Positions 48,259 through 56,989 of a DNA stretch of 64,000 nt are shown here, piece by piece. Source of the DNA: Arthrobacter sp. AFG20. Its GTDB lineage: Bacteria; Actinomycetota; Actinomycetes; Actinomycetales; Micrococcaceae. The notes beneath the pieces were generated by a model, which ran no database searches, had not been told where the DNA came from, and was given only the letters and a program-made list of their open reading frames with translations. Where the stretch lies: positions 124,001 to 188,000 of the forward strand of contig NZ_PJMC01000007.1 of the NCBI RefSeq assembly GCF_002892795.1. The letters are read 5' to 3'. The position numbers were made by a program, and so were the translations under genes. How positions within the stretch are numbered: position 1 is the first letter of the stretch; every line of letters starts with the position of its first letter.

Positions 48259-50244
48259 TCAGCCGGCGGCGGTCAGGAACTTCTTCAGGAGCGGGCCGGA
48301 GGTGGTGGCACCGAGCCCGCCGTCCTCGACGAAGACGGCCACCGCCAGGTCCCCGTGTACGGCGATGATCCAGGCGTGGGTCTTGGGCGGGTTGGCGTTG
48401 CCGAACTCGGCGGTTCCCGTTTTGGCACCGACGGGTTCGCCGGGGACCTCGGCCAGGAATCCGGCGTGGCCGGAAGTCACCACCGCCCGCATTAGGTCCG
48501 TGAGGGCCGCGGCCTCCGCTTTGGTGACGGGTGTCTGGGCGCTCTTGGCCGGGGCTTCAGCTGTGACGGTCGACGACGGGGCGGAACCTTCCGGGGTCGG
48601 CGCCGGGCTGGCCGACGACGTTGCCGGAGCCGTCTCCTCCACCAGGACCGGGGACACGGGTGATCCCTTCGCCACCGAGCCTGCCATCACGGCTGCTGAC
48701 AGCGGTGACATCAGCACCCGTCCCTGGCCGATCATGGCTGCCGCATGTTCAGTTCCTTCGGCCTCGCCGGGAACGGAGCCAAGGAACGCCTCGGCGCCCA
48801 GCTTCGGCGCCTCCACGGCCACCCCGAGTGAGGTGGCGGCCGACTCCAGCTGGGCCTGGGTGACCTTGTCCCGGGCGGCAATGAAGGCGGTGTTGCAGGA
48901 ATGGGCGAAGGCGTCACGCAGGGTCACGGATCCGAGGGAGTCCTTGGGATAGCCCTCGGCGTTCTTGAATTTCCTGCCGTCGACGGTGAGCGTGGGCGTG
49001 CATTCAACGGTGGAATCGGGGGTGAATCCGTTGCGCATCATGGCGAGGGAGTCCACCACCTTGAAGGTGGATCCCGGCGCGTACTGGCCGAGCATGGCGG
49101 TGTTGTAGCCGTTGCTTCCGGGCCCGGACGCGGCGGCCAGAACCGCTCCCGAGGACGGCCGGATCGCCACGATGGCGGACGCCGGCTTGATGTCGGCAAG
49201 GGTGTCCTCGGCGAGCTGCTGCAGCTTCGTGTCGAGGGTGGTCTGCAACGGCGTGCCGGGAACTCCCTGCACCTCAAAGACGGTGCGCCGCGGGTCGGTG
49301 GGGGCGGCCTGGATCTCTTCCCGGGTCAGATCGGCGCGCTGCACACGGACGACGGTGCCGTCGGTGCCGCGGAGCTGGGCGTCGTACTGCTGCTGGAGTC
49401 CGCCGGTGCCGATGACGTCACCGGCGGTCAAGGCGCCGTTGGACTTTTCAATCTGCTCTGCGCTGGCTTCGCCCACGGTGCCGAGGACAGCCCGGGCGAA
49501 GTTCCGCGTCGGTGCCAGCGGCAATTCGTCCGGGATGGCCCGCCCGCCGGGGATGGCCTCGATCTCGGCGTCGGTCACGGCGCGGTCGCTGGTGTTGCGC
49601 AGGGTGATGGCCGGAACGAACGCTTCCGCACCGGACGCCGCCACCTGCTGCACGTAGGCCGCGGGGTCCACGCCCACCAGCTTGGCGAGCTTGGTGGCGG
49701 AATCTGCGGCATCGGCCCCGCCCAGCTGGGGCTTGTCGATGCCTACGTTGATCACCGGGCGCAACGTCACGAGCTTTTGCTTGCCGGCACCGAGAATATC
49801 GGCGCGCGGGGATGATTGGGTGGCCTTGCTGAGGATCTCCCCTTCGGCCAGGTTCGGGACAAGTAGCCCGGGCGACCAGACGGTAAGCCACTTGTCGCCG
49901 GACTTCCGCAGGTCGGCCGAGACGGTGTACTTCCACTCGCCGGTGGAAATCTTCCAGCTGTAGTTAAGCGGGATCCGGGCCGTGTCCCCGTCGAGGGTCA
50001 GGTCGCCCGCTTCGACGGTTGGCTTGGCCGGCGCCAGCGCCTTGAAGACCTGGTTGAGCTGGTCGTTGGCCACCGACGAGTCGCGGCCGTCGAAGGCCAC
50101 CGGGCGGAGGTCCAGGCCGGCGACGGCGGAGGCCAGTTGCTTCGCCGCGGCTTCCGCGCCGCCGCGGCCGTCGTCGCAGGCCACCAGTGAGCCGCTGAGT
50201 ATGAGACCGGCAAGGACAAGTGAAAGTTTTTTAGTGTTCCCCAC
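48259..50244 (-). CDS. Class B penicillin-binding protein, lipoprotein, MecA-N/NTF2-like
   Basis: 661 residues from GTG 50244 (MGNTKKLSLVLAGLILSGSL); the open frame upstream has no gene-like sequence. The lipobox LVAC has Cys23. Next come an NTF2/MecA-N-type domain (GLDLRPVAFDGRDSSVANDQ, YTVSADLRKSGDKWLTVWSP), a PBP dimerisation part, and the transpeptidase domain: STFK with Ser392, SCN at 449-451, KTGT near 608. It cross-links peptidoglycan outside the cell. Its layout matches the PBP2a/PBP3-like group with low beta-lactam affinity in some species. Confidence 0.92.
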   Translation of the reverse strand: MGNTKKLSLVLAGLILSGSLVACDDGRGGAEAAAKQLASAVAGLDLRPVAFDGRDSSVANDQLNQVFKALAPAKPTVEAGDLTLDGDTARIPLNYSWKISTGEWKYTVSADLRKSGDKWLTVWSPGLLVPNLAEGEILSKATQSSPRADILGAGKQKLVTLRPVINVGIDKPQLGGADAADSATKLAKLVGVDPAAYVQQVAASGAEAFVPAITLRNTSDRAVTDAEIEAIPGGRAIPDELPLAPTRNFARAVLGTVGEASAEQIEKSNGALTAGDVIGTGGLQQQYDAQLRGTDGTVVRVQRADLTREEIQAAPTDPRRTVFEVQGVPGTPLQTTLDTKLQQLAEDTLADIKPASAIVAIRPSSGAVLAAASGPGSNGYNTAMLGQYAPGSTFKVVDSLAMMRNGFTPDSTVECTPTLTVDGRKFKNAEGYPKDSLGSVTLRDAFAHSCNTAFIAARDKVTQAQLESAATSLGVAVEAPKLGAEAFLGSVPGEAEGTEHAAAMIGQGRVLMSPLSAAVMAGSVAKGSPVSPVLVEETAPATSSASPAPTPEGSAPSSTVTAEAPAKSAQTPVTKAEAAALTDLMRAVVTSGHAGFLAEVPGEPVGAKTGTAEFGNANPPKTHAWIIAVHGDLAVAVFVEDGGLGATTSGPLLKKFLTAAG

Positions 50245-50335
50245 CGCGTTATTATCCCCCGCCGGCCGCGGGGCGCGAGCCACAACACAGCCACGCCACA
50301 GCAACACCCGTTCGGGCTTGTGGGAGAAGCGAGGG

Positions 50336-51775
50336 CTAAAGGCCGAGGGCAGGGACGTCCAACCCAAATATTTCCTTGAGCGCGTGTTTCGCCGCGTGGA
50401 ACCCGGGCATGCCGGTGACGCCGGGTCCGGGCGGCGTCGAGGAGGAGCACAGGTATACGCCGCGTGCGGGAGTTCGCCATGGAACGGGCGAGACGACCGG
50501 CCGCTGGACCAGGCCCCGGGGATCCAGGAGGCCGGCGCTGAAGTCGCCGCCGACGTAGTTTTCGTTGTAGGCCGCCAGTTCGGCCGCCGTCGTGACCTTG
50601 TGCCGGACCACCAGGTCACGGAACCCGGGTGCGAAGCGCTCCAGCTGGTCCATGACAGCCTGGCCCATGTCCACCGTGGACCCCGCCGGCACGTGGCAGT
50701 AGGTCCAGAGGATCTGCCTGCCCTCCGGCGCGCGGCCGGGGTCGACCACGGATGGCTGCGAGACCAGGACGTAGGGCCGCTCCGGGTGCCGGCCCTCAGA
50801 CACGGCGTTCTCTGCTTCCCTCATCTCCGCCCGTGTGCCCCCCATGTGCACCGTCCCGGCCCCTGCCAGTCCCGCAGCGGCCCACGGCACAGGTCCGGAC
50901 AGGATGAAGTCCACTTTGCACGCGCCGTTGCCGAACCGGAAGGACTCCAGCGCGCGGCGGTAGGAGGTGGGCAGCCGGCTGCCGGCGATGCGTGAGAGGG
51001 CGGGAGGCGCAACGTCCAGCAGCACCGCCTTCGCCGGCTCGAGCTCCGCCAGCGACGTGACGCGGAATCCCGTCTGTAGAACGCCTCCGTGGGCTTCGAT
51101 GTCCGTGGCCATCGCTTCCGCGATCGCGGACGATCCGCCCACCGGAATGGGCCAGCCCCCGCTGTGCGCCAAAGCATTGAGCAATAGGCCGGCGCCCGCA
51201 CCGGACAGTGACGGCAAGCGCCCCACGACGTGGGCGGCCACACCGCTGACCAGCGCAGGTGCCCGGTCCTCCCGAAACCGCAAATTCCACGTCGGCGATC
51301 CCTGCTCAAGCGTCCGCAGACCCAGAACGGCGGCGGCCAGCGGGTGGCCGGGAACCTTCAGCAACTGGTCGGACGTGGTCTGCACAATGCCGTCAATGTG
51401 CCGCACCAGCGGAGCGAGAAGCCTGCGGTAGGCGCGGCCGTCCCTGCCCAGCTCGTCGGCAGTACGGTCGAGCGACCGGTACGCGAGGGCCGAGCGGCCA
51501 CGGTCCAACGGGGACCCGAACTGCACCGGCGGAAGCTGCAGGTCCACCCGCCGCGCCAGTTCGAACGCCCGGAAAAAGGGCGAGGCCAGTGCCATCGGGT
51601 GAACGGCCGAGCAGACGTCGTGCCAGTGCCCTTCCTCTATGACCTGGGACGTCCGGGAGCCCCCGCCGAGCTGGTCCGCGGCCTCATACACGTGCACCTT
51701 GAGCCCCGCCCGCGCCATGACGACGGCGGCGGCGAGTCCGTTGGGTCCGGAACCAACGACGGCGACGTCAGGCAT
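50336..51775 (-). CDS. FAD-dependent oxidoreductase, phytoene dehydrogenase-like
   Basis: 479 residues from ATG 51775, which overlaps the end of the upstream gene by eight bases. FAD Rossmann start MPDVAVVGSGPNGLAAAVVM, then VYEAADQLGGGSRTSQVIEE, and an end with CSSSTPPGPGVTGMPGFHAA typical of the carotenoid-desaturase-like (CrtI/RPE-like) family. No other carotenoid gene is nearby. Substrate unknown. Confidence 0.9.
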   Translation of the reverse strand: MPDVAVVGSGPNGLAAAVVMARAGLKVHVYEAADQLGGGSRTSQVIEEGHWHDVCSAVHPMALASPFFRAFELARRVDLQLPPVQFGSPLDRGRSALAYRSLDRTADELGRDGRAYRRLLAPLVRHIDGIVQTTSDQLLKVPGHPLAAAVLGLRTLEQGSPTWNLRFREDRAPALVSGVAAHVVGRLPSLSGAGAGLLLNALAHSGGWPIPVGGSSAIAEAMATDIEAHGGVLQTGFRVTSLAELEPAKAVLLDVAPPALSRIAGSRLPTSYRRALESFRFGNGACKVDFILSGPVPWAAAGLAGAGTVHMGGTRAEMREAENAVSEGRHPERPYVLVSQPSVVDPGRAPEGRQILWTYCHVPAGSTVDMGQAVMDQLERFAPGFRDLVVRHKVTTAAELAAYNENYVGGDFSAGLLDPRGLVQRPVVSPVPWRTPARGVYLCSSSTPPGPGVTGMPGFHAAKHALKEIFGLDVPALGL

Positions 51776-53237
51776 CGCGGGCCACCGTCCGCCACGGGAC
51801 CAGGGACGCAGAGGGACGGAGCAGATCGATCCGTAGCCTGTCCGCGGCGTTGTCGAAGGGACCGCCATGGGGGTCGTCCATGCCGTGCCGCCGAATCGGA
51901 TCGTAGCGGGGGTCCCAGATGTCCCAGGCGACCCGCAGCATGAGATATGCAGTTGCAAGCATATGGGCGGCGACGGCCAGGACGTAGTAGGGCATGTCGA
52001 TGTTGTGCTGTGATAAGCCGCCGCTGGTCACTTGGCCAAGATACATCCAGATGGCGGCCCAATGCAGCCCCTCGATGCCCTGCCAGACCAGGAAGTCACG
52101 CCACTTCGGCCGGGCGAGGGCAAGCAGCGGCACCAGCCAGAGGACAAACTGGGGTGAGTAGACCTTGTTGGTGAGGATGAAGGCCGCCACGATCAGGAAG
52201 GTCAGCTGTGCAATCCGCGGCCGTTGCGGGGCGGTCAGGGCCAGGACCGCAATGAGGACGCACGCAAGCATGAACACATTCAGGGCCAGCATGTTGATGG
52301 CCTCCGGCGTAAGGAGCGTCCAGCGCACGCGCCCGGCCACCAGGTTGTACGCGAACCATGGCGAGCTGTAGCCGGCGGGACGGTCCTGCGTGAACTCGAA
52401 AAAGTACTTCCAGCCGGCGGGGTCCCGCGCGGCAATGGGCAGGTTAACGGCGAGCCAGGCTGCAGCGGCGGATGCTGCCGGGACCAGGAAGGCACGGATC
52501 TTCCCCGTGCGCAGGGCCAGCAGGAAGATGGCGCCGAAAACAAGGACGGGATAGAGCTTGGTGGCAGTGCCCAGGCCGATCAGGACGCCGGCCAGGACCA
52601 GCCGCTCCCGGGAGAGGAAGTACATGCCGAGGGCCAGCATTGCCACAGCCCACATGTCCCAGTTGATCACTCCGGCGAGGACGATGCCCGGCGCCAGGGC
52701 CACCATGGCTGCGTCCCAGGGCCGCCGGCGGGCCATGCGGGCCGTGGCCAGCACGGTGATAATCCAGACGGCGGCGATCAGGGTGGCGTTGACATCGAAG
52801 TAACCGAGGACGCGGGTGTCGGTGACTCCCTCGCCGGGCACCAGGCGGGCCGTGATGCCGGCAATCAGGCCCATCAGGACCGGATACTCGAAAAAGGCAT
52901 CCGGGGTGAAAAACGGAAAGGCCCCGTCGCCCAGGCCCCGGTTGCGGAACAGCTCCGGGAAGTCCGAATAACAGGTCGCGTAGAACTGCGACGGTGTCTC
53001 CCATCCGTTCACGCGGCAGTAGTCCTTGACGGCGATGGCAGCGAGGGCGGCGAGCACGGTCAGGATGATCAGCACGCGTTCCACGGTGAAGAAGCCGGGC
53101 GCGACCACCCCCGGGGCAGACCGCTGGCCCAGGGGACCTCCGATGACTTCGGTGAAGTTGCGCAGGAGCCGGTCGCTGCGGCTCGGCACCACCAGGCGCG
53201 CGAGCTTTCGGTCGGGCGGCGGCTGTGTCTCCTGCAT
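51768..53237 (-). CDS. GT87-type (DUF2029) glycosyltransferase
   Basis: 489 residues from ATG 53237; GTG 53255 is a possible alternative. About 12 hydrophobic helices in a GT-C layout: GFFTVERVLIILTVLAALAA, then an outside loop with YCRVNGWETPSQFYATCYSD and FFTPDAFFEYPVLMGLIAGI, and later AFILTNKVYSPQFVLWLVPL. GT87 enzymes use polyprenyl-phosphate mannose for cell-envelope glycans such as lipomannan. The FAD oxidoreductase gene follows with overlap. Confidence 0.85.
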   Translation of the reverse strand: MQETQPPPDRKLARLVVPSRSDRLLRNFTEVIGGPLGQRSAPGVVAPGFFTVERVLIILTVLAALAAIAVKDYCRVNGWETPSQFYATCYSDFPELFRNRGLGDGAFPFFTPDAFFEYPVLMGLIAGITARLVPGEGVTDTRVLGYFDVNATLIAAVWIITVLATARMARRRPWDAAMVALAPGIVLAGVINWDMWAVAMLALGMYFLSRERLVLAGVLIGLGTATKLYPVLVFGAIFLLALRTGKIRAFLVPAASAAAAWLAVNLPIAARDPAGWKYFFEFTQDRPAGYSSPWFAYNLVAGRVRWTLLTPEAINMLALNVFMLACVLIAVLALTAPQRPRIAQLTFLIVAAFILTNKVYSPQFVLWLVPLLALARPKWRDFLVWQGIEGLHWAAIWMYLGQVTSGGLSQHNIDMPYYVLAVAAHMLATAYLMLRVAWDIWDPRYDPIRRHGMDDPHGGPFDNAADRLRIDLLRPSASLVPWRTVARDA

Positions 53238-53379
53238 GGTCTCGAGCTTACCCACGTTAAAAGGCGGCAGCCCGCGCGTAGCCGCGCGGGCTGCCTGCGG
53301 AGACTTCTGACCGATGTGGCCCACCGGATCCTCCTCATTGCATCGAAGGCACGGATTGAGAACTGCGAAGGGTCTGGGT

Positions 53380-53553
53380 TCAGCGCATGCCGCTCACCTG
53401 CTGATGCATGAGCATGTAGACGTCTTCCCGTTTCTGGTCCAGCAGCTGGCCGTCGAACCGTGATTGCTGGGCCGTTGCTGCATCGGGGCTGGAAAGGCCG
53501 GCATCACCGCTGGAACCAAGGCCGGAGAAAACCTCCTGTAGTTTGCGGAGCAT
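53380..53553 (-). CDS. Small hypothetical protein (57 aa)
   Basis: The ATG at 53553 follows GGGAGGTGCAAAAACT, a strong ribosome binding site. The product begins MLRKLQEVFSGLGSSGDAGL and ends VYMLMHQQVSGMR. It is Gln- and Asp-rich with a predicted amphipathic helix at each end and no cysteine or transmembrane segment. No family recognised. It lies upstream of, and on the same strand as, the GT87 gene, 142 bases away. Confidence 0.7.
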   Translation of the reverse strand: MLRKLQEVFSGLGSSGDAGLSSPDAATAQQSRFDGQLLDQKREDVYMLMHQQVSGMR

Positions 53554-53878
53554 AGTTTTTGCACCTCCCTTCAGAAAGTGATGAAAAGAATCCGGGCATG
53601 GTGATTAGAGCCATTCGGGGATGCAAAGAAATGGCCGCAAAAGGCAGAGAAATGCCCGGCAAGGAAATAAGATCCGAAAAAGCGGAAATGTCCCACGAAA
53701 CGGCAGCGCGGCAAGCCCAACAGGAAGCAGGGTTCCGAACTATGGGGGGGCTGCGCAACCGCGTGGTTCCGCTAGGACAGACCGCCGGGGTCAGAGTTTC
53801 TGCGAAAGCGGCAGAATTGCCTGCCGCTGGCCCGCCTGCTCGCCCATCACATGTGGGAGACCGGCAGGGCCGTCAGAA
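53554..53878. other. 325-base intergenic stretch, no gene supported
   Basis: The sequence is richer in A (for example GAAAAGAATCCGGGCATGGT at 53582-53601, then repeated AAA/GAAA tracts) than the surroundings. Open frames here lack ribosome binding sites and the local codon bias. It may hold the promoter and leader of the 57-aa gene. Confidence 0.5.
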
Positions 53879-53974
53879 TTAAGCTCGGGCGAGTCCATGA
53901 AGAGGGCGCGGCTCAGCAACGGAGGCGGGGAACGCGGTAATGGTCATCTTCCATCCGCTAGTCAAAGTAATCAT
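53879..53974 (-). CDS. Possible 31-aa small protein or leader peptide
   Basis: AAAGGAGGTTGGGAAA precedes the ATG at 53974, as good a ribosome binding site as any in the window. The frame reads MITLTSGWKMTITAFPASVA and stops at TAA after GLARA. It has a short hydrophobic middle and no known family. It is too short to judge by codon bias. Confidence 0.45.
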   Translation of the reverse strand: MITLTSGWKMTITAFPASVAEPRPLHGLARA

Positions 53975-54140
53975 TTTCCCAACCTCCTTTTCTGCTCTGC
54001 CGGTGCCGGCTGACTGGCCGGACAACGTGCGCCATGACCCTGGCTAATCGCTCTGGGGTCTGGAATAAAAGTACACCAGGAATGATCTGGTTGACTACTA
54101 ATTTTCCGAAAATCCGAAAAACAAATGCAAAAGGCGCCTT

Positions 54141-54722
54141 TTACAGGCCCCAGCGGACAATGGCGGGCGTCCTTTTGTCCCAGCCCAGGGTGCAGACTTT
54201 TGCTGTTCCCAGGATGAAGTGCCGGCCCTCTTCAGGCTCGAGTTCCAGCCAGCGGGCGGTGAGGATGCGCGAAAAGTGGCCGTGGGCCACAATCAGGACG
54301 TTGTCCAGCCCTGACTCCAGGACCCGGGCCACGATCTTGTCTGCCCGGGCAGCCACATCATGCAGCTTTTCGCCGTTGGGAACCCCGTGCGTCCAGATTA
54401 GGTAGTCGGGGTTGTCCTTGCGGATCAGGTCCGAGCTGATGCCCTCATAGTCGCCGTAGTCCCATTCCACGGCCAGCGGTTCGTGGACGGCATCCGGAAA
54501 CCCGGCGAGCTCCGCGGTGCGCCGGGCGCGGCGTAGAGGCGAGGTCAGGACCAGGTCGAAATCAACGCTGTCCAGGATCCTGCGCGCCTCGACCGCCTGC
54601 TGCTCGCCCTCCACCGTCAGGGGCAGGTCCGTCAGCCCGGTGTATTGGCCGCTCTTGGACCATTCGGTTTCGCCGTGCCGCAGGATCCAGAGCTGGGGTC
54701 GGGCGATGTTGGCGGCGTTCAC
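54141..54722 (-). CDS. Histidine phosphatase family protein
   Basis: 193 residues from GTG 54722, which overlaps the cca stop as GTGA. The phosphatase core RHGETEW has His16, with LTSPLRRARRTAELAGFPDA, EWDYGDYEGISSDLIRK, and the second His in LIVAHGHFSRILTARW. It is related to phosphoglycerate-mutase-like enzymes (the GpmB/CobC group). Translational coupling to cca suggests matched expression; the substrate is not known. Confidence 0.93.
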   Translation of the reverse strand: MNAANIARPQLWILRHGETEWSKSGQYTGLTDLPLTVEGEQQAVEARRILDSVDFDLVLTSPLRRARRTAELAGFPDAVHEPLAVEWDYGDYEGISSDLIRKDNPDYLIWTHGVPNGEKLHDVAARADKIVARVLESGLDNVLIVAHGHFSRILTARWLELEPEEGRHFILGTAKVCTLGWDKRTPAIVRWGL

Positions 54723-56230
54723 TTGGACTCCTCGGTTAGGGAAGATTCGACGGCGGCGGGAGAGCCGGGGGACACAGAAGTAGCGGGAGCAACGGCTTCG
54801 GGCTGCTCAGCCCACCAGGCCCGGAGCCGGGACTCGGCGTCGGCCGGGTCGAGCGGGCCGTTTTCCATCCGTTCCTCCAGCAGGAACTTGTACGCCCTGC
54901 CCACGACCGGCCCGGGCTTGAGGTCCAGCAGGGCCATGATCTCGGCGCCGTTCAGGTCCGGACGGACCGCGTCCAGGGATTCCTGCTCGCGGAGGGCCGC
55001 AATCCGGGATTCGAGGTCATCGTAGGCAAAGGATAGCCGGTCAGCTTTGCGCTGGTTGCGTGTGGTGACGTCGGAGCGGGTGAGTCGGTGCAGGCGCTCC
55101 AGCAGGGGCCCGGCGTCGGTCACGTAGCGGCGCACAGCCGAGTCGGTCCAGCCGGCATCGCCGTAGCCGTAGAAGCGCATGTGCAGTTCCACGAGGCGGG
55201 CCACCGCCTTGATGGTGTCGTTGTCGAAGCGCAGGTTCTTCATCCGCTTCGTCGTCAGTTTGGACCCCACCATGTCATGGTGGCGGAAGCTGACCGCGCC
55301 GCCCGGTTCAAACCGGCGCGTAGCCGGCTTCCCGACGTCGTGCATCAGTGCCGCAAACCGCAGGGCGAAGTCGGGGCCGGGGACGGCGCCGTCGGAATCA
55401 GTCTCCAGGGCGGCCGCCTGCTCCAGGACCTGGAGGGAGTGCTGGTAGACGTCCTTGTGGCGGTGGTGTTCGTCTGCTTCGAGCCGGAGCGCGGACACCT
55501 CGGGCAGTACGAACTCGGCGAGGCCGGTATCCACCAGCAGGTCGATGCCCACGCGGGGATGCTGCCCGCACACGAGTTTGACCAGCTCATCGCGGACGCG
55601 CTCGGCCGAGATAATGCTGATGCGCTCGGCCATCCTGGTCATGGCGACGCGGACGTCGTCCCGCACGGACACTCCCAGCTGGGACGCAAACCGCGCGGCC
55701 CGCATCATCCGCAGGGGATCGTCCGAGAAGGATGCCTCGGGGGCGCCCGGGGTGGCCAGCACGGAGGCGTGCAGGTCGCGGACGCCCCCAAAGGGGTCCA
55801 CCAATTCCAGGGAGGGCAGCCGCAGGGCCATGGCGTTGATGGTGAAGTCGCGGCGCAGCAGGTCGTCCGTGAGGGAGGAACCAAAGGCCACCACGGGTTT
55901 CCGGGACTCGGGGTCGTAGGCTTCGGCGCGGTAGGTGGTGATCTCGATCTGGAAGCCGGCCTTGCGCATGCCGATCGTTCCGAAGGCGCGGCCGATCTCC
56001 CAGAAGTTGTCCGCCCACTTCTTGATCAGCGCCACGGTCTGGTCCGGCGTCGCATCCGTCGTGAAATCGAGGTCGGGGGAGGTGCGGCCCAGGAAGAGGT
56101 CCCGGACCGGGCCGCCGACGAGCGACAGCTCATGACCGGCGTCCACGAACCGCTGCCCGAGCTCCAGGACCACCGGGTCCACCTGGAAGTCAACGGTGTG
56201 AAGATCAGTCTTTTGATGTGCGTGCGCCAT
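54719..56230 (-). CDS. cca: CCA tRNA nucleotidyltransferase
   Basis: 503 residues. Nucleotidyltransferase domain with ELSLVGGPVRDLFLGRTSPD and LDFTTDATP, then RDFTINAMALRLPSLELVDP, PLRMMRAARFASQLG, and an HD domain (HRHKDVYQHSLQVLEQA, FAALMHDVGKPATR). It adds or repairs the 3' CCA end of tRNAs; the HD part gives phosphatase activity in many bacteria. Divergent from the Nudix gene. Confidence 0.95.
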   Translation of the reverse strand: MAHAHQKTDLHTVDFQVDPVVLELGQRFVDAGHELSLVGGPVRDLFLGRTSPDLDFTTDATPDQTVALIKKWADNFWEIGRAFGTIGMRKAGFQIEITTYRAEAYDPESRKPVVAFGSSLTDDLLRRDFTINAMALRLPSLELVDPFGGVRDLHASVLATPGAPEASFSDDPLRMMRAARFASQLGVSVRDDVRVAMTRMAERISIISAERVRDELVKLVCGQHPRVGIDLLVDTGLAEFVLPEVSALRLEADEHHRHKDVYQHSLQVLEQAAALETDSDGAVPGPDFALRFAALMHDVGKPATRRFEPGGAVSFRHHDMVGSKLTTKRMKNLRFDNDTIKAVARLVELHMRFYGYGDAGWTDSAVRRYVTDAGPLLERLHRLTRSDVTTRNQRKADRLSFAYDDLESRIAALREQESLDAVRPDLNGAEIMALLDLKPGPVVGRAYKFLLEERMENGPLDPADAESRLRAWWAEQPEAVAPATSVSPGSPAAVESSLTEESK

Positions 56231-56377
56231 AGTTACTTAAGCTTGTCAGAAAACCAACCCCCACCGCACCAAATCCCGTCATTGTGCGACGCCGCCGGCA
56301 AAGCCCGTCACATGCAGTCCACTTGGAAGCCATGTCCCGGTCATCACGGCGGGGCAAGAGTCGTTAGAGTGGACTGC

Positions 56378-56926
56378 ATGGCCCATCCAGTACCGAGCGC
56401 TCCCGGCAGGAGGACGAACGCACCGTTGCCGTCGGCAATCGGTGCCCACGTCGCGCCTGCACCGCACTCGGCCCCGGCCTCCCTCCCCACCGTTGAGGAG
56501 GTCTCTGCCGGAGGCGTCGTGGTGGACACGTCCGACGACGAACTGAGGGTAGCGATTATTGCCCGCCTTAACCGGGGCGGACGGCTGGAGTGGTGCCTGC
56601 CCAAGGGCCACCCCGAGGGCCGGGAGAATAACGAGGAAGCCGCGGTCCGTGAGATTGCCGAGGAAACCGGCATCGACGGTGACATTCTGGCCCCGCTGGG
56701 CAGCATCGATTATTGGTTTACCGTCAGCGGGCACCGGGTGCACAAGACAGTGCACCACTACCTGCTGCGCGCCACCGGCGGCGAACTCACCATCGAAAAC
56801 GATCCTGACAAGGAAGCGGTTGATGTTGCCTGGGTTCCCATCCACGAGCTTGCGCGCAAGCTTTCGTTCCCCAATGAACGCCGCATCGCCGACCTGGCCC
56901 GCGAAGTCCTTCCCGAGCACCTCTGA
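56378..56926 (+). CDS. Nudix hydrolase
   Basis: 182 residues from ATG 56378; the open frame upstream is antisense to cca and is rejected. After a Pro/Ala-rich 40-residue start, the Nudix box reads GHPEGRENNEEAAVREIAEE followed by TGI, fitting GX5EX7REUXEEXGU. It hydrolyses nucleoside diphosphates linked to another group; closest in style to MutT/NUDIX 8-oxo-dGTP or ADP-sugar hydrolases. First gene of a rightward run toward murJ and trxBA. Confidence 0.92.
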   Translation: MAHPVPSAPGRRTNAPLPSAIGAHVAPAPHSAPASLPTVEEVSAGGVVVDTSDDELRVAIIARLNRGGRLEWCLPKGHPEGRENNEEAAVREIAEETGIDGDILAPLGSIDYWFTVSGHRVHKTVHHYLLRATGGELTIENDPDKEAVDVAWVPIHELARKLSFPNERRIADLAREVLPEHL

Positions 56927-56989
56927 CCGTCCGGCAATGCCTGCCGGATACCCCTTTGCGTGCCGCAATATCAGCGCCCGGGTGAGACG

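Noticed and set aside
46804..48495. 563-residue + strand open frame opposite the ABC-F gene
   Set aside because: Low-complexity shadow translation crossing a clear intergenic repeat; no start signal or motif.
53559..53882. 107-residue + strand frame opposite the small genes
   Set aside because: No ribosome binding site, biased composition, and it covers the upstream region of a better-supported minus-strand gene.
55088..56377. Long + strand open frame leading into the Nudix gene
   Set aside because: It is antisense to cca for most of its length, and cca has clear motifs. Only the part from ATG 56378 has Nudix features.
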